Below are positions 56,701 through 64,000 of a stretch of 64,000 nt of DNA, piece after piece; position 1 is the first letter of the stretch; each line of letters opens with the position of its first letter. Source of the DNA: Cytobacillus pseudoceanisediminis. GTDB lineage: Bacteria; Bacillota; Bacilli; Bacillales; Cytobacillaceae. A program made the position numbers and the translations under genes. The notes beneath the pieces were generated by a model, which was given only the letters and a program-made list of their open reading frames with translations, was not told the DNA's origin and did not search any database. The stretch lies in contig NZ_CP097349.1 of NCBI RefSeq assembly GCF_023516215.1, positions 1,984,001 through 2,048,000 of the forward strand, in the 5' to 3' direction.

Positions 56701-56783
56701 TTGTAAGTTCTCCTCATTTGATTATTTATGATATTAATAAATACAATCAAAATAATTTTACATTACTGAGGTAATTTATCCTA

Positions 56784-57002
56784 TTACTTTCGGAATGCAT
56801 ATTTCGACAATTCCAATCGAAACTCTAGTTCAGTGTTATTAACTTTACTTTCTTTCCCTAATTCGACGAACAAATCATTAAAGTAATCAATAGTCTTATA
56901 TTTTGATTTCTAATATGAATTAAGCACCTCAAGATGTTTATCTTCATTTTCCTCATACATTTCTTTAATCACTTTAATTAGTTCATCATTAAATTTTCTC
57001 AT
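56784..57002 (-). pseudogene. Small protein gene interrupted by an in-frame TAG
   Basis: Starts in overlap with the portal stop: RKFNDELIKVIKEMYEENED then KHLEVLNSY, a TAG at 56910-56912, and continues in the same frame KSKYKTIDYFNDLFVELGKE to RLELSKYAFRK and a TAA. Either half looks coding, so it is a nonsense mutant, a readthrough gene, or a sequence error. Confidence 0.5.
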
Positions 57003-58287
57003 TCAACACACCATTTTGTTTCTTAAGGTGCTCATCAAGAGTATACAGTCCCATTGCATCTCGTTCATTTTTTAATTTTTGAATTGCCGATTGTGGGTTA
57101 GTTACCCGTGGAAGCCAAGAAATTAAATCCTCATGAGGCAGCATATCTTTAAGCAAAATAATCATATTCGCTATTGCAACCTCGTCCACAGGAACATTTC
57201 GAGTGAACGAAATGGACAAGTCTCTATAATCGAACTCGTTAGATTCAGCAATCATTAGCCATTCACAGAACAGTTTAAAGCGCCTTTTTAATGCTCTCTC
57301 AAAAATTGATTCTTTAATAGCCGAGAGGTTTTCTAATTCTTGTAACTTTAGTCGAATGCTCACACCTGAAGTATTTGATTGAAAGTTCTCATTCAAGTTT
57401 ACAGTGTTTGTCTGAATATAAAATTCATCTTGCCATTGTTTAATCATGTCCTTAAAGAAAGCATTATTGACGTCTTTTACCGACCAATACACTTTGCTAC
57501 CAGCAGGAGCCAGAATAATTCCATTCTGTTTCATTTTTATTGCCTCATCTAAGTCTAAATCTGCATTCTCTATAACTAAATATGCCGAACGATGATCGAG
57601 CATTTCATTTGCTGCAGAACTGTTTACAGCATTATAAAGGTCATTTATTCTAACAATCCCATCAAATGCTGAACGTTTAGAGTCATTGTTGACAACCTCA
57701 TTAACAGGACAAATACTAAATATATGTCTTTTTCTGGATAGTTGAACTAATTTCTTATTGTTAAGAACATATTTAGTTAAGTACTTATCATCCCACACAT
57801 CAACATAAGTTGAATCATCATATGGTTTCTGATATCTTCTCACTGCTAATGAAGTGTTCCTTTCAATTGTCCCATCATTTAGAGTGATCATTTCCAGAGG
57901 ACTGAAGCAAGCACAGAGGAATTCTTTTTGGCTTGTTGAATAGCATACCTCATATGCCAGTCCGTAAATTTCAGTTAATTCCTTCAGCCGTATATTGTGC
58001 TCCTTTTCCCAGAAAGCAAAGTGCTTTTCAATAGAATTAATAAAATCCTTGTTCCCCGATTTAGATTGATAATTTATTGGCTTCCCTAATAGATATCCGA
58101 CAAAGTTTTGAACCGTCTTTTGACAATAGTTAAAAATTGCCCTTTCGTCATTTCGACTGTCTTCAACTTTTGGCTGTTCAAACAATAATTTATGTCTTCC
58201 CTCATAATAGTCTAATAGCTTTTTATATTTAGGTGCCTGAACATCTAGTTCATGTAATAACTTTAATATCAAGTCTTCACTTGCCAT
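56989..58287 (-). CDS. Phage portal protein (SPP1 gp6-like)
   Basis: A 432-residue portal. YKKLLDYYEGRHKLLFEQPK is the usual entry; FVGYLLGKPINYQ, the membrane-proximal helix region NTVNLNENFQSNTSGVSIRL, and LQELENLSAIKESIFERALK follow. It forms the dodecameric DNA gate at the capsid vertex. It lies 13 bases after terL. Confidence 0.88.
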   Translation of the reverse strand: MASEDLILKLLHELDVQAPKYKKLLDYYEGRHKLLFEQPKVEDSRNDERAIFNYCQKTVQNFVGYLLGKPINYQSKSGNKDFINSIEKHFAFWEKEHNIRLKELTEIYGLAYEVCYSTSQKEFLCACFSPLEMITLNDGTIERNTSLAVRRYQKPYDDSTYVDVWDDKYLTKYVLNNKKLVQLSRKRHIFSICPVNEVVNNDSKRSAFDGIVRINDLYNAVNSSAANEMLDHRSAYLVIENADLDLDEAIKMKQNGIILAPAGSKVYWSVKDVNNAFFKDMIKQWQDEFYIQTNTVNLNENFQSNTSGVSIRLKLQELENLSAIKESIFERALKRRFKLFCEWLMIAESNEFDYRDLSISFTRNVPVDEVAIANMIILLKDMLPHEDLISWLPRVTNPQSAIQKLKNERDAMGLYTLDEHLKKQNGVLNEKI

Positions 58288-58300
58288 CTATTTCCCTCCA

Positions 58301-60052
58301 TTAAAATAAGACACTCCTAGGAAGTGTCTTAATTGGTTTTCTTACTTCAATTTCTAATACTTGTTTTGCAAATTCAGCCAAGCAATCCGGAAAGTCATCA
58401 TATTTACTAAATTCGCAGCCAGCAAAATCCTGTAATTGCTCAATGGCCGCTTCATCTTCTTCGTTAAAAATAATTCTTCCCATATTTACGTCAGCAACGA
58501 TGGTATCAATTTTGTCATCCTTATTCTTGGTTTGCTGCTTATTTATCCATGTAAACTTTCGCTTACTCAGTTCCTTGTCTGCTTTTACTAATTCCTGAAG
58601 CCTTAATACATCTGCCCCAGAGTATACATTCTTTTCAATAGATATATGTGTTATGTCTGGATAAGACTTTAGCAGTTGTAAAGTCTTATCCATATACTCA
58701 TTGTATTCCATCTTATGTATTTCACTTTTACGAACATAGCGAATATTACTTTCACTTAAACTACCGACAATAAAGGCAAAGTAATTCTTTTTACTTTTTA
58801 CCTTAACATCAGTACCAGCTGGATCTATAACCAGCATTGTCTTCGTAAAATCATGCTTTTCAATTGATTCAGGAGACTCTGTGATTACAGTTGTAAATTT
58901 CTTATGCCCTTTTGAATCTAGTCTAGCCTGTACTTCTTGGTTGAACGAAGCAGGATTAGAGAAGTAATCTAACGCATAATCTAAGCAATCCCAGTAACTA
59001 TCCCATAGTAATGGGTACTTCATTTCTTCTTCATGATCATAATAGAACCGCTTAGCAGTATCTAATCTGTTTTTATCATCTTTGTTATTAAGTAATTTCT
59101 TAAATTGCATCCATAAACCTTCATTAAAAAAATCGTCTACATCATCAATTAATACACCTTTTTCTTTTCTGAACTTCCAAGTCGGATCATTATACAATCT
59201 AGAGTAAAAGTCTTCAGGATGCTGTAGAGTTCCGAGAGCAAGCATATGGGCTTGACGGATTATCTTCCCATTAGCATCTTTTTTAGGCTTCTGTATGGCT
59301 TTAGTAGCATCATCAGAAAACCTCTTCCACTTTTGATCACGAGCAGCTGCCATTCTTACATCGTCATCATCTTGAAAGTCATCCAGGACTAACAATTCAA
59401 CCCGGACATTATTTTTAGTTTTACGCCCCCTCATTGGAGAAGTGGAGCTGATACTCTCTATAGTGACGTTATTAGATAGTTCAAGAGCTTCGCTATTGTT
59501 TACTAAAGACCTGTTTGAAGGATCAATAAGTTTACCAAAAGCAGATTCAATATAAATATTATCCTCAATAGCATCTTTAACCTGTTTAATAAACTTTCTG
59601 GCTGTACTACCTATACTTGAACCAATAAGGATATAACGCTTAATGCCATATACACTAGTCCACGTAACAGGAGCTAAGTTCCCAAATGCTGATTTTCCTG
59701 TACCACGAGGCAGGATATAACCTTGTCTACTATGTGTGTTTCTGACTACCATATCTTCAATGTCATCCCAAATTTGAAAATGAATTGGTGCAAGAGGAGC
59801 ACAGTCGTCTTCATTAACAAATAAATCTTGCAAAAAATATAAATTAAAGAAAGTTAATGATCTCTTGCCTAAGCTCCATGCAAGTCCCTCTTCACCGAAT
59901 AGGTTATCTGAATACTTTTGCATAAGATACTTCATTTTCTTCATTGCATCTTCTTTACTTAAACCTCGTTTTCTATAATCCTTGTATAGATACTCACGTA
60001 ACAAATCACGATTTCTTTTAGTGTTAATTAATTTTGGGTATGACTGATCCAT
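58301..60052 (-). CDS. terL: Terminase large subunit
   Basis: A 583-residue packaging motor. ATPase: Walker A PRGTGKSAFG (about residue 113), Walker B ELLVLDDFQDDDD, and a coupling-type GTLQHPEDF segment. Nuclease: MLVIDPAGTDVK (first Asp) and YDDFPDCLAEF (final acidic cluster). Between it and the small subunit lies a serine recombinase on the other strand. The ATG at 60052 is followed by normal coding without breaks. Confidence 0.88.
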   Translation of the reverse strand: MDQSYPKLINTKRNRDLLREYLYKDYRKRGLSKEDAMKKMKYLMQKYSDNLFGEEGLAWSLGKRSLTFFNLYFLQDLFVNEDDCAPLAPIHFQIWDDIEDMVVRNTHSRQGYILPRGTGKSAFGNLAPVTWTSVYGIKRYILIGSSIGSTARKFIKQVKDAIEDNIYIESAFGKLIDPSNRSLVNNSEALELSNNVTIESISSTSPMRGRKTKNNVRVELLVLDDFQDDDDVRMAAARDQKWKRFSDDATKAIQKPKKDANGKIIRQAHMLALGTLQHPEDFYSRLYNDPTWKFRKEKGVLIDDVDDFFNEGLWMQFKKLLNNKDDKNRLDTAKRFYYDHEEEMKYPLLWDSYWDCLDYALDYFSNPASFNQEVQARLDSKGHKKFTTVITESPESIEKHDFTKTMLVIDPAGTDVKVKSKKNYFAFIVGSLSESNIRYVRKSEIHKMEYNEYMDKTLQLLKSYPDITHISIEKNVYSGADVLRLQELVKADKELSKRKFTWINKQQTKNKDDKIDTIVADVNMGRIIFNEEDEAAIEQLQDFAGCEFSKYDDFPDCLAEFAKQVLEIEVRKPIKTLPRSVLF

Positions 60053-60445
60053 TGTCTCACCACCTCCATAAAAAAATTTTGTGAAAAATATTTGTAACCT
60101 GCTACATCATTTTTAGCCTCTAATTAATCAGAATGGTGGGGGGATGCTGCCTAATGATATAGCTATCCCATCCTTTAACTCTTCTCCACGAGCCTTATAA
60201 AGAGTCTGATCATATGCTTATTCTTCATAGAAACGAGTTAATTCCGCATTACCCACCGTCCATAAAGGTATAGTTTGCGGACAGTTACCTTTACTTAATT
60301 AATAACTCGATAAACCTTGATTTATTAAGGTTTTTATTTTCCGTAAAGGTATTAAAAAAGCAGTTAAATGTCTGTATAATAAATTGACCTTTACAGACAA
60401 TTGGATTATAATTAAGGTAATCAATAAGAAAAGGGAGCGATTAAG
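60053..60445. promoter_or_regulatory. Recombinase promoter with res-like inverted repeats
   Basis: No gene. Two inverted repeats share one core: TAAAGGTA at 60263-60270 facing TACCTTTA at about 60287-60294, and GTAAAGGT at 60343-60350 facing ACCTTTAC at 60387-60394. The second right arm overlaps a good promoter, TTGACC (60384-60389) with TATAAT 17 bases on (60407-60412), so the recombinase may bind here both to recombine and to repress itself. A small hairpin lies at 60313-60336. Confidence 0.6.
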
Positions 60446-61084
60446 ATGGCAAATAAATACGGCTACATCCGTGTCTCCAGTAAAGATCAAAATGAAGGAC
60501 GACAAGTTAAGAAAATGATTGATAAAGGTGTTGAAGCTAGACGAATCTTTATAGATAAAGCATCAGGAAAGGATTTCAATCGTCCACAGTACCAAACACT
60601 AATTAAAGTATTAGGCGAAGGTGATTTACTCTATATAGATGCCCTTGATCGCTTAGGACGTAACTATGATGCTGTTATAAACGAATGGAAATACATTACT
60701 CGTGAACTTAAAGCAGATATTGTTATACTTGAGAATGAAACCTTATTTGACAGCCGTAAATTTAGAGAAATGGGAGACATGGGAAAGCTTATGGAAGATC
60801 AATTCTTATCGCTGTTATCCTATGTAGCTGACCAGGAAAGAAAGAAAATTAAGCAAAGACAGGCTGAAGGAATTGCACTTGCTAAACAACAAGGAAAGCA
60901 TTTAGGTAGACCTTCTGTAAGCCTTGATACTCTAAGTGAAAAACAAAAGAAGCTGCTAAATGATAACTATCAATCATGGAAGACTAGAGGTATGACAGCC
61001 ATTGAACTTATGGAATTACTTAACCTAAAGAAAAGCTCATTCTATAAGATAATTAAAGAGTATGAAGAAACTATAAAAGCCTAA
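60446..61084 (+). CDS. Small serine recombinase (resolvase/invertase family)
   Basis: A 212-residue enzyme. YGYIRVSSKDQNEGRQ holds the catalytic Ser at residue 10 and the Arg before it; ALDRLGRNYDAV has the other active-site Arg residues; LSLLSYVADQERKKIKQRQA is the long E-helix; and a C-terminal helix-turn-helix (MTAIELMELLNLKKSSFYKI) binds DNA. It is a Tn3-resolvase/Hin-like enzyme, not a large phage integrase. It is inserted between terS and terL on the opposite strand, preceded by inverted repeats. Confidence 0.85.
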   Translation: MANKYGYIRVSSKDQNEGRQVKKMIDKGVEARRIFIDKASGKDFNRPQYQTLIKVLGEGDLLYIDALDRLGRNYDAVINEWKYITRELKADIVILENETLFDSRKFREMGDMGKLMEDQFLSLLSYVADQERKKIKQRQAEGIALAKQQGKHLGRPSVSLDTLSEKQKKLLNDNYQSWKTRGMTAIELMELLNLKKSSFYKIIKEYEETIKA

Positions 61085-61107
61085 CTACTTCATTGTAGAA
61101 AGGCTTT

Positions 61108-61562
61108 TTATTCGTCCTCATATTCATCTAATTTGTTTTCAAACTCCATGTCTTCCATGTCCAAGATATCTTTAGGTGTATCACCTTGATTACTGTTAGT
61201 CAGATTGGTTGTAACATGAAGACTTGAACTCGGCTTACCTACTCCATATTGAAGAACCCTATCTGCTGCTTTAAGACGGATAGAATCATCGGGAGAGTCC
61301 ATTAACTCAGCTAAAGTTGCACTGGCTTTATCCAAACTTTTTAGCAGGAGGGACTTAGCCAGATTTTTTTCTCTTGTCTGTATTTGTCAATGGTAGCTAT
61401 TACTTCTGGCTTCTTTAAATAGGTGTAAAGTGTTTGATGACTTATGCCAACTGTCTTTGATATTTGCCTTCGATCCATGCCTCCGTAAGCTTCTAATATG
61501 GCTACTTCATTTTGTTTATCGGTTAGTCCATCTGGAACATATTCTTTAACTTCATTACTCAT
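61108..61562 (-). CDS. terS: Terminase small subunit (frame break)
   Basis: About 151 residues if joined: N-terminal HTH (LTDKQNEVAILEAYGGMDRR then QISKTVGISHQTLYTYLKKP) and, after the break, NLAKSLLLKSLDKASATLAE with a C-terminal acidic tail. It recognises packaging DNA. One missing base in the T7 run 61364-61370 splits the frame; the two parts fit together well when it is added. Confidence 0.75.
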
Positions 61563-61615
61563 ATGTGTTTCACCTCTTTACAATTAGACACTATCCATTG
61601 TGTAATTTTACACTT

Positions 61616-61810
61616 TCATAGTGTTGTAAATTTACTTTCTTCAAATTCAATATCATCTTTAGTTATCCCTCTGCTATCACCATTAATAACCAATAATCGA
61701 TTTTCTTGCATCTTAAGAAGATCCTTATTTGAAATCTCTTCACTAATCTCTAACAAGCTTTCATCATCCAATAATACATAGGCCTTATTTTCATTTCGGA
61801 GTACCTTCAT
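61616..61810 (-). CDS. Small hypothetical phage protein (64 residues)
   Basis: KVLRNENKAYVLLDDESLLE then ISEEISNKDLLKMQEN, acidic. GAGGCGG upstream. No family recognised. Confidence 0.5.
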   Translation of the reverse strand: MKVLRNENKAYVLLDDESLLEISEEISNKDLLKMQENRLLVINGDSRGITKDDIEFEESKFTTL

Positions 61811-61863
61811 TTTTCATTTCCGCCTCTTTTTCCCCATATAAAAAAGCCACTCGCTTGAGTGAC

Positions 61864-62100
61864 TCAATGATTATTATTTAATTCATAACATTTCTCTTCA
61901 GCTTCTTCCCTGGTGGAGAAAACATTACTATTAGAATAAGATATCACATGTTGCTCATCAAAAGGTTTGTCCCAATATTCTTCGGGTAAAACTTCAATAA
62001 AATCAAACTTGGTTTGTCTTTTAAATTTGTACCTCTTCTTATTAACCTTGTACCTTCCACTGTCTTTAAGAATTGTAAAGCAAATCTGATTAGCTTCCAT
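61864..62100 (-). CDS. Hypothetical protein (78 residues)
   Basis: Start at 62100 behind GAGGTGA: EANQICFTILKDSGRYKVNK then a basic stretch and FSTREEAEEKCYELNNN. It lies 30 bases after the Ntn-hydrolase-like gene, so the two probably form an operon. Function unknown. Confidence 0.55.
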   Translation of the reverse strand: MEANQICFTILKDSGRYKVNKKRYKFKRQTKFDFIEVLPEEYWDKPFDEQHVISYSNSNVFSTREEAEEKCYELNNNH

Positions 62101-62129
62101 TAAATTCACCTCAATTATCGAGTGTCCCA

Positions 62130-62765
62130 TTAAAATTCATTATTCTCTACTTGATTAATAAGATCTGATATTTCCCCTGACTTTTGTAATTTAGAAAACT
62201 GTCCATCGTTTAATAATGTTATTCCTATATCGCAAGTCTTACTAACATAATTAGATGTATCACTAATCTCTTTAAACACTAGTAGCATTTGATAAATAAT
62301 TTCAGTAATCCTTCCATCCTTACCAAGATTTAAATCATACTTTTTCTCTAACTCTCTAACCTTCGTATAATCTTTAGGAGGTAACATAATTACTTTTTCC
62401 TTTTTTAACCCAGTGCATTTTCCGTTCCAAAGAAAACTCAAATTAAAATTTGTTGAAGGATCAAAAGATGATACCAAAATTGCCGTATTATCAATACCTT
62501 CAATTAGATGGGGATTACCAATCTTTATTTGTTCTAAAGTTCTTTTATAACTTTCAAGAACATTCATCTTATCCTCAATTAAATAATAAATAACTCTGTT
62601 TGCCACTTCATACAAACCTGAACCACTTGCCCAACCTACACCAAATTCTATTAACTTTTGTCCAGTATCCTGATAGCCCTTTTCTTGGTTGTTTCCAATG
62701 TTCAACCTTTTGTCAGCTAACATAATAGAACAATCATTCCTACAATAAGCAAGTATAACTGTCAT
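62130..62765 (-). CDS. Ntn-hydrolase (proteasome/HslV)-like protein
   Basis: A 211-residue protein whose N-terminus, MTVILAYCRNDCSIMLADKR, matches the proteasome beta/HslV pattern: Thr2 as nucleophile after Met removal, then the strand and ADxR loop. GQKLIEFGVGWASGSGLYEV resembles the next strand-helix (G.aGsga). This suggests an autonomous peptidase-like or amidase-like Ntn enzyme. GGGGAG lies upstream. Its role beside phage packaging genes is unknown. No database comparison was possible. Confidence 0.55.
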   Translation of the reverse strand: MTVILAYCRNDCSIMLADKRLNIGNNQEKGYQDTGQKLIEFGVGWASGSGLYEVANRVIYYLIEDKMNVLESYKRTLEQIKIGNPHLIEGIDNTAILVSSFDPSTNFNLSFLWNGKCTGLKKEKVIMLPPKDYTKVRELEKKYDLNLGKDGRITEIIYQMLLVFKEISDTSNYVSKTCDIGITLLNDGQFSKLQKSGEISDLINQVENNEF

Positions 62766-62951
62766 ATTCTTACACTCCCCTCATCTAATAATTAGACAAA
62801 AAGAAGGAATTTCCTACTTTAAATTTGAGTGATAAAAATTACAGAGACACTCGCTTATAAGTTGCCTGTTAAATTTCTTATCAAATATTTTGTTAATGTT
62901 AATTTCTCATTAAGTATTAACGATTCACCTTGAACTGGGTAGATACAACCT

Positions 62952-63701
62952 TTAAATAATTTCTATGTTATCAATATCACAGAAATCTTTACTATTCATT
63001 TTAATAAGGTTTATAAGCTTATCAAAAACTTCTGTAGTATGCCCACTTCCGTCATTATCACTATTTGCCCACCCTGTAAATTCCATGTAACATCCAGTTC
63101 TAGAAATCCTGTGTATCAATCCTGGTATTTCATCTGAATTAATATTTAAATCTAAAATTAATTTGTTTACATAATCGTTCCAATACTTATTTGAATTAAT
63201 TAGTTTTATATATGTTCGATTATTACCTAAAATATCAGAACAAACTTCACTTTCAAATTCATGTAAAGTATATAATATATATATTTCTCTGTAAGTAAGC
63301 TCATCTAGAATTTTTAAATAGTCTTCAAACTCATTAATATTTTTCACTTCAGGTAAGTTGTTCAATAAACGAGCAAAGAATCGAATTTTAGCTTTCTGTC
63401 TAGTATGGATTGCGTTTTTAAATGTGGAAAAAAATGCATGTAAAAAATCTTCATTTTCAATTAACTCTGGAGTTAAGATGCACTTGCCAGTATTCAATTC
63501 ATCAAAAAAGGTTTTAGATCTTTCGATTAAAATATTGTTGAAAGTGCTCGTAAGATAGGTGTCCAATACTCCTCCAAAAGGGAATATTTGAATCAAACTT
63601 CTTATTACAGATTGCTTATCGTAGTATCTTATTGTAGATTCTTGAACATTGTTTTTTATAAATTTTGCAGTATGAGATAATTCATTTTCATCCATTCCCA
63701 C
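62952..63701 (-). CDS. Hypothetical protein (249 residues)
   Basis: A mostly helical protein with a Gly-containing hydrophobic N-terminal segment (SLIQIFPFGGVLDTYLTSTF) and helices such as IHTRQKAKIRFFARLLNNLP and ILDELTYREIYILYTLHEFE. Start is GTG (63701) after GGGAGG, or the ATG six bases on. It resembles a group of accessory-region proteins I cannot name. Function unknown. Confidence 0.5.
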   Translation of the reverse strand: MGMDENELSHTAKFIKNNVQESTIRYYDKQSVIRSLIQIFPFGGVLDTYLTSTFNNILIERSKTFFDELNTGKCILTPELIENEDFLHAFFSTFKNAIHTRQKAKIRFFARLLNNLPEVKNINEFEDYLKILDELTYREIYILYTLHEFESEVCSDILGNNRTYIKLINSNKYWNDYVNKLILDLNINSDEIPGLIHRISRTGCYMEFTGWANSDNDGSGHTTEVFDKLINLIKMNSKDFCDIDNIEII

Positions 63702-63788
63702 TTATATCACCCTCCCAAGGACAATCATACTACAAACAATTGTTCTAATGGAAGGATTATGTAATTACAAATTTTCGACAATATAAAA

Positions 63789-63813
63789 ACAGTCCCTTAA
63801 GAAAAAGGACTGT
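63789..63813. terminator. Terminator hairpin
   Basis: ACAGTCC and GGACTGT arms just after the stop of the gene that enters from the right edge. Confidence 0.55.
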
Positions 63814-63831
63814 CAAATAAGAGATATTATT

Positions 63832-64000
63832 TTATATATCTATTACTTCGTAATCAGCGATTAAGAGAAGGTTATTATATTGATCAACAATTCTTTCGGT
63901 TATGTGATATTTTGTAATAAAGTCTTTAACCATATCTTTATTGTAAATATCTGGCTTGATATTATAACTAACATAAGTATCAGTATTGGCGAAGACCTCT
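63832..64000 (-). CDS. Partial CDS, unknown protein C-terminus
   Basis: An open minus-strand frame enters at the right edge: EVFANTDTYVSYNIKPDIYN then KDMVKDFITKYHITERIVDQ and ends YEVIDI with a stop at 63832. Only about 55 residues are visible and no family is recognised. Confidence 0.5.
   Translation of the reverse strand, partial: EVFANTDTYVSYNIKPDIYNKDMVKDFITKYHITERIVDQYNNLLLIADYEVIDI

Noticed and set aside
61341..61400. Programmed -1 frameshift to make terS
   Set aside because: The codons around the A7 run (GAG AAA AAA ATC) do not form a proper slippery heptamer, so a missing base is the simpler explanation.
47234..61562. Capsid-forming phage-inducible island (cf-PICI)
   Set aside because: Presence of a full-size tape measure gene and lack of island-type integrase and regulatory genes argue for a decayed prophage, although the missing tail genes made this worth considering.
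1..64000. CRISPR arrays or rRNA genes
   Set aside because: No regularly spaced direct repeats and no rRNA-like stretches were seen.

Overview
The window looks like a chromosome segment of a spore-forming low-GC Bacillaceae bacterium (Bacillus/Cytobacillus type). Signs are the strong AGGAGG ribosome sites, a Spo0E-like phosphatase gene, a ccdA-yneI-ccdC cluster, a GlpP/CcpA-style glpT leader, a BmrCD-like exporter pair and a selenocysteine tRNA. Function calls come from reading motifs and remembered families; no database search was run.

Layout. (1) 1-6.8 kb, minus: a four-gene Wadjet-like (JetD-JetA-JetB-JetC order) condensin/nuclease operon, cut by the left edge, with a frame break in jetC. 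(2) 7-11.7 kb: decayed material (an unrecognised relic, polymorphic-toxin relics, a cell-wall hydrolase fragment) between a StyA-like flavin monooxygenase, a DUF5367 membrane protein, a GyrI-like protein and a SleB/CwlJ-type hydrolase. (3) 11.9-28.4 kb: metabolism and regulation. This holds a GNAT enzyme; adenosine deaminase behind what reads as an adenine-type ON riboswitch; a NUDIX-pnuC-nadR NAD-salvage operon; glpT behind a cre/promoter/leader terminator; a bile-acid-family symporter; a GlcD-type oxidase with a divergent GntR regulator; a YtrA-type regulator/ABC operon; a sigma factor fused to its anti-sigma domain; and an SDR gene divergent from a YafY-type regulator. (4) 28.5-38.3 kb: tRNA-Sec, a DUF2621 gene, a dispersed palindromic repeat, DinB, ccdC-yneI-ccdA, Spo0E-like, Lrp, MBL hydrolase, two ABC exporter halves and a lipoprotein. 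(5) 38.5-64 kb: a more AT-rich, decaying prophage or phage-derived island. Structural genes run leftwards (terS, terL, portal, MuF relic, scaffold, capsid, connectors, tape measure). A plus-strand accessory block lies at 42.8-47.2 kb, a serine recombinase sits between terS and terL, and several genes are unrecognised. No integrase, major tail, baseplate or lysis gene is visible.

A window-wide oddity affects annotation. At least thirteen frame breaks split otherwise well-conserved genes. Ten are repaired by one extra base (mostly in an A/T run) and three by removing one base or adding two. This suggests homopolymer-length sequence errors rather than widespread gene death, so these genes are annotated here as single genes. 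One of the breaks, in the tape measure, lies on a perfect A_AAA_AAG slippery heptamer and could be real programmed frameshifting.
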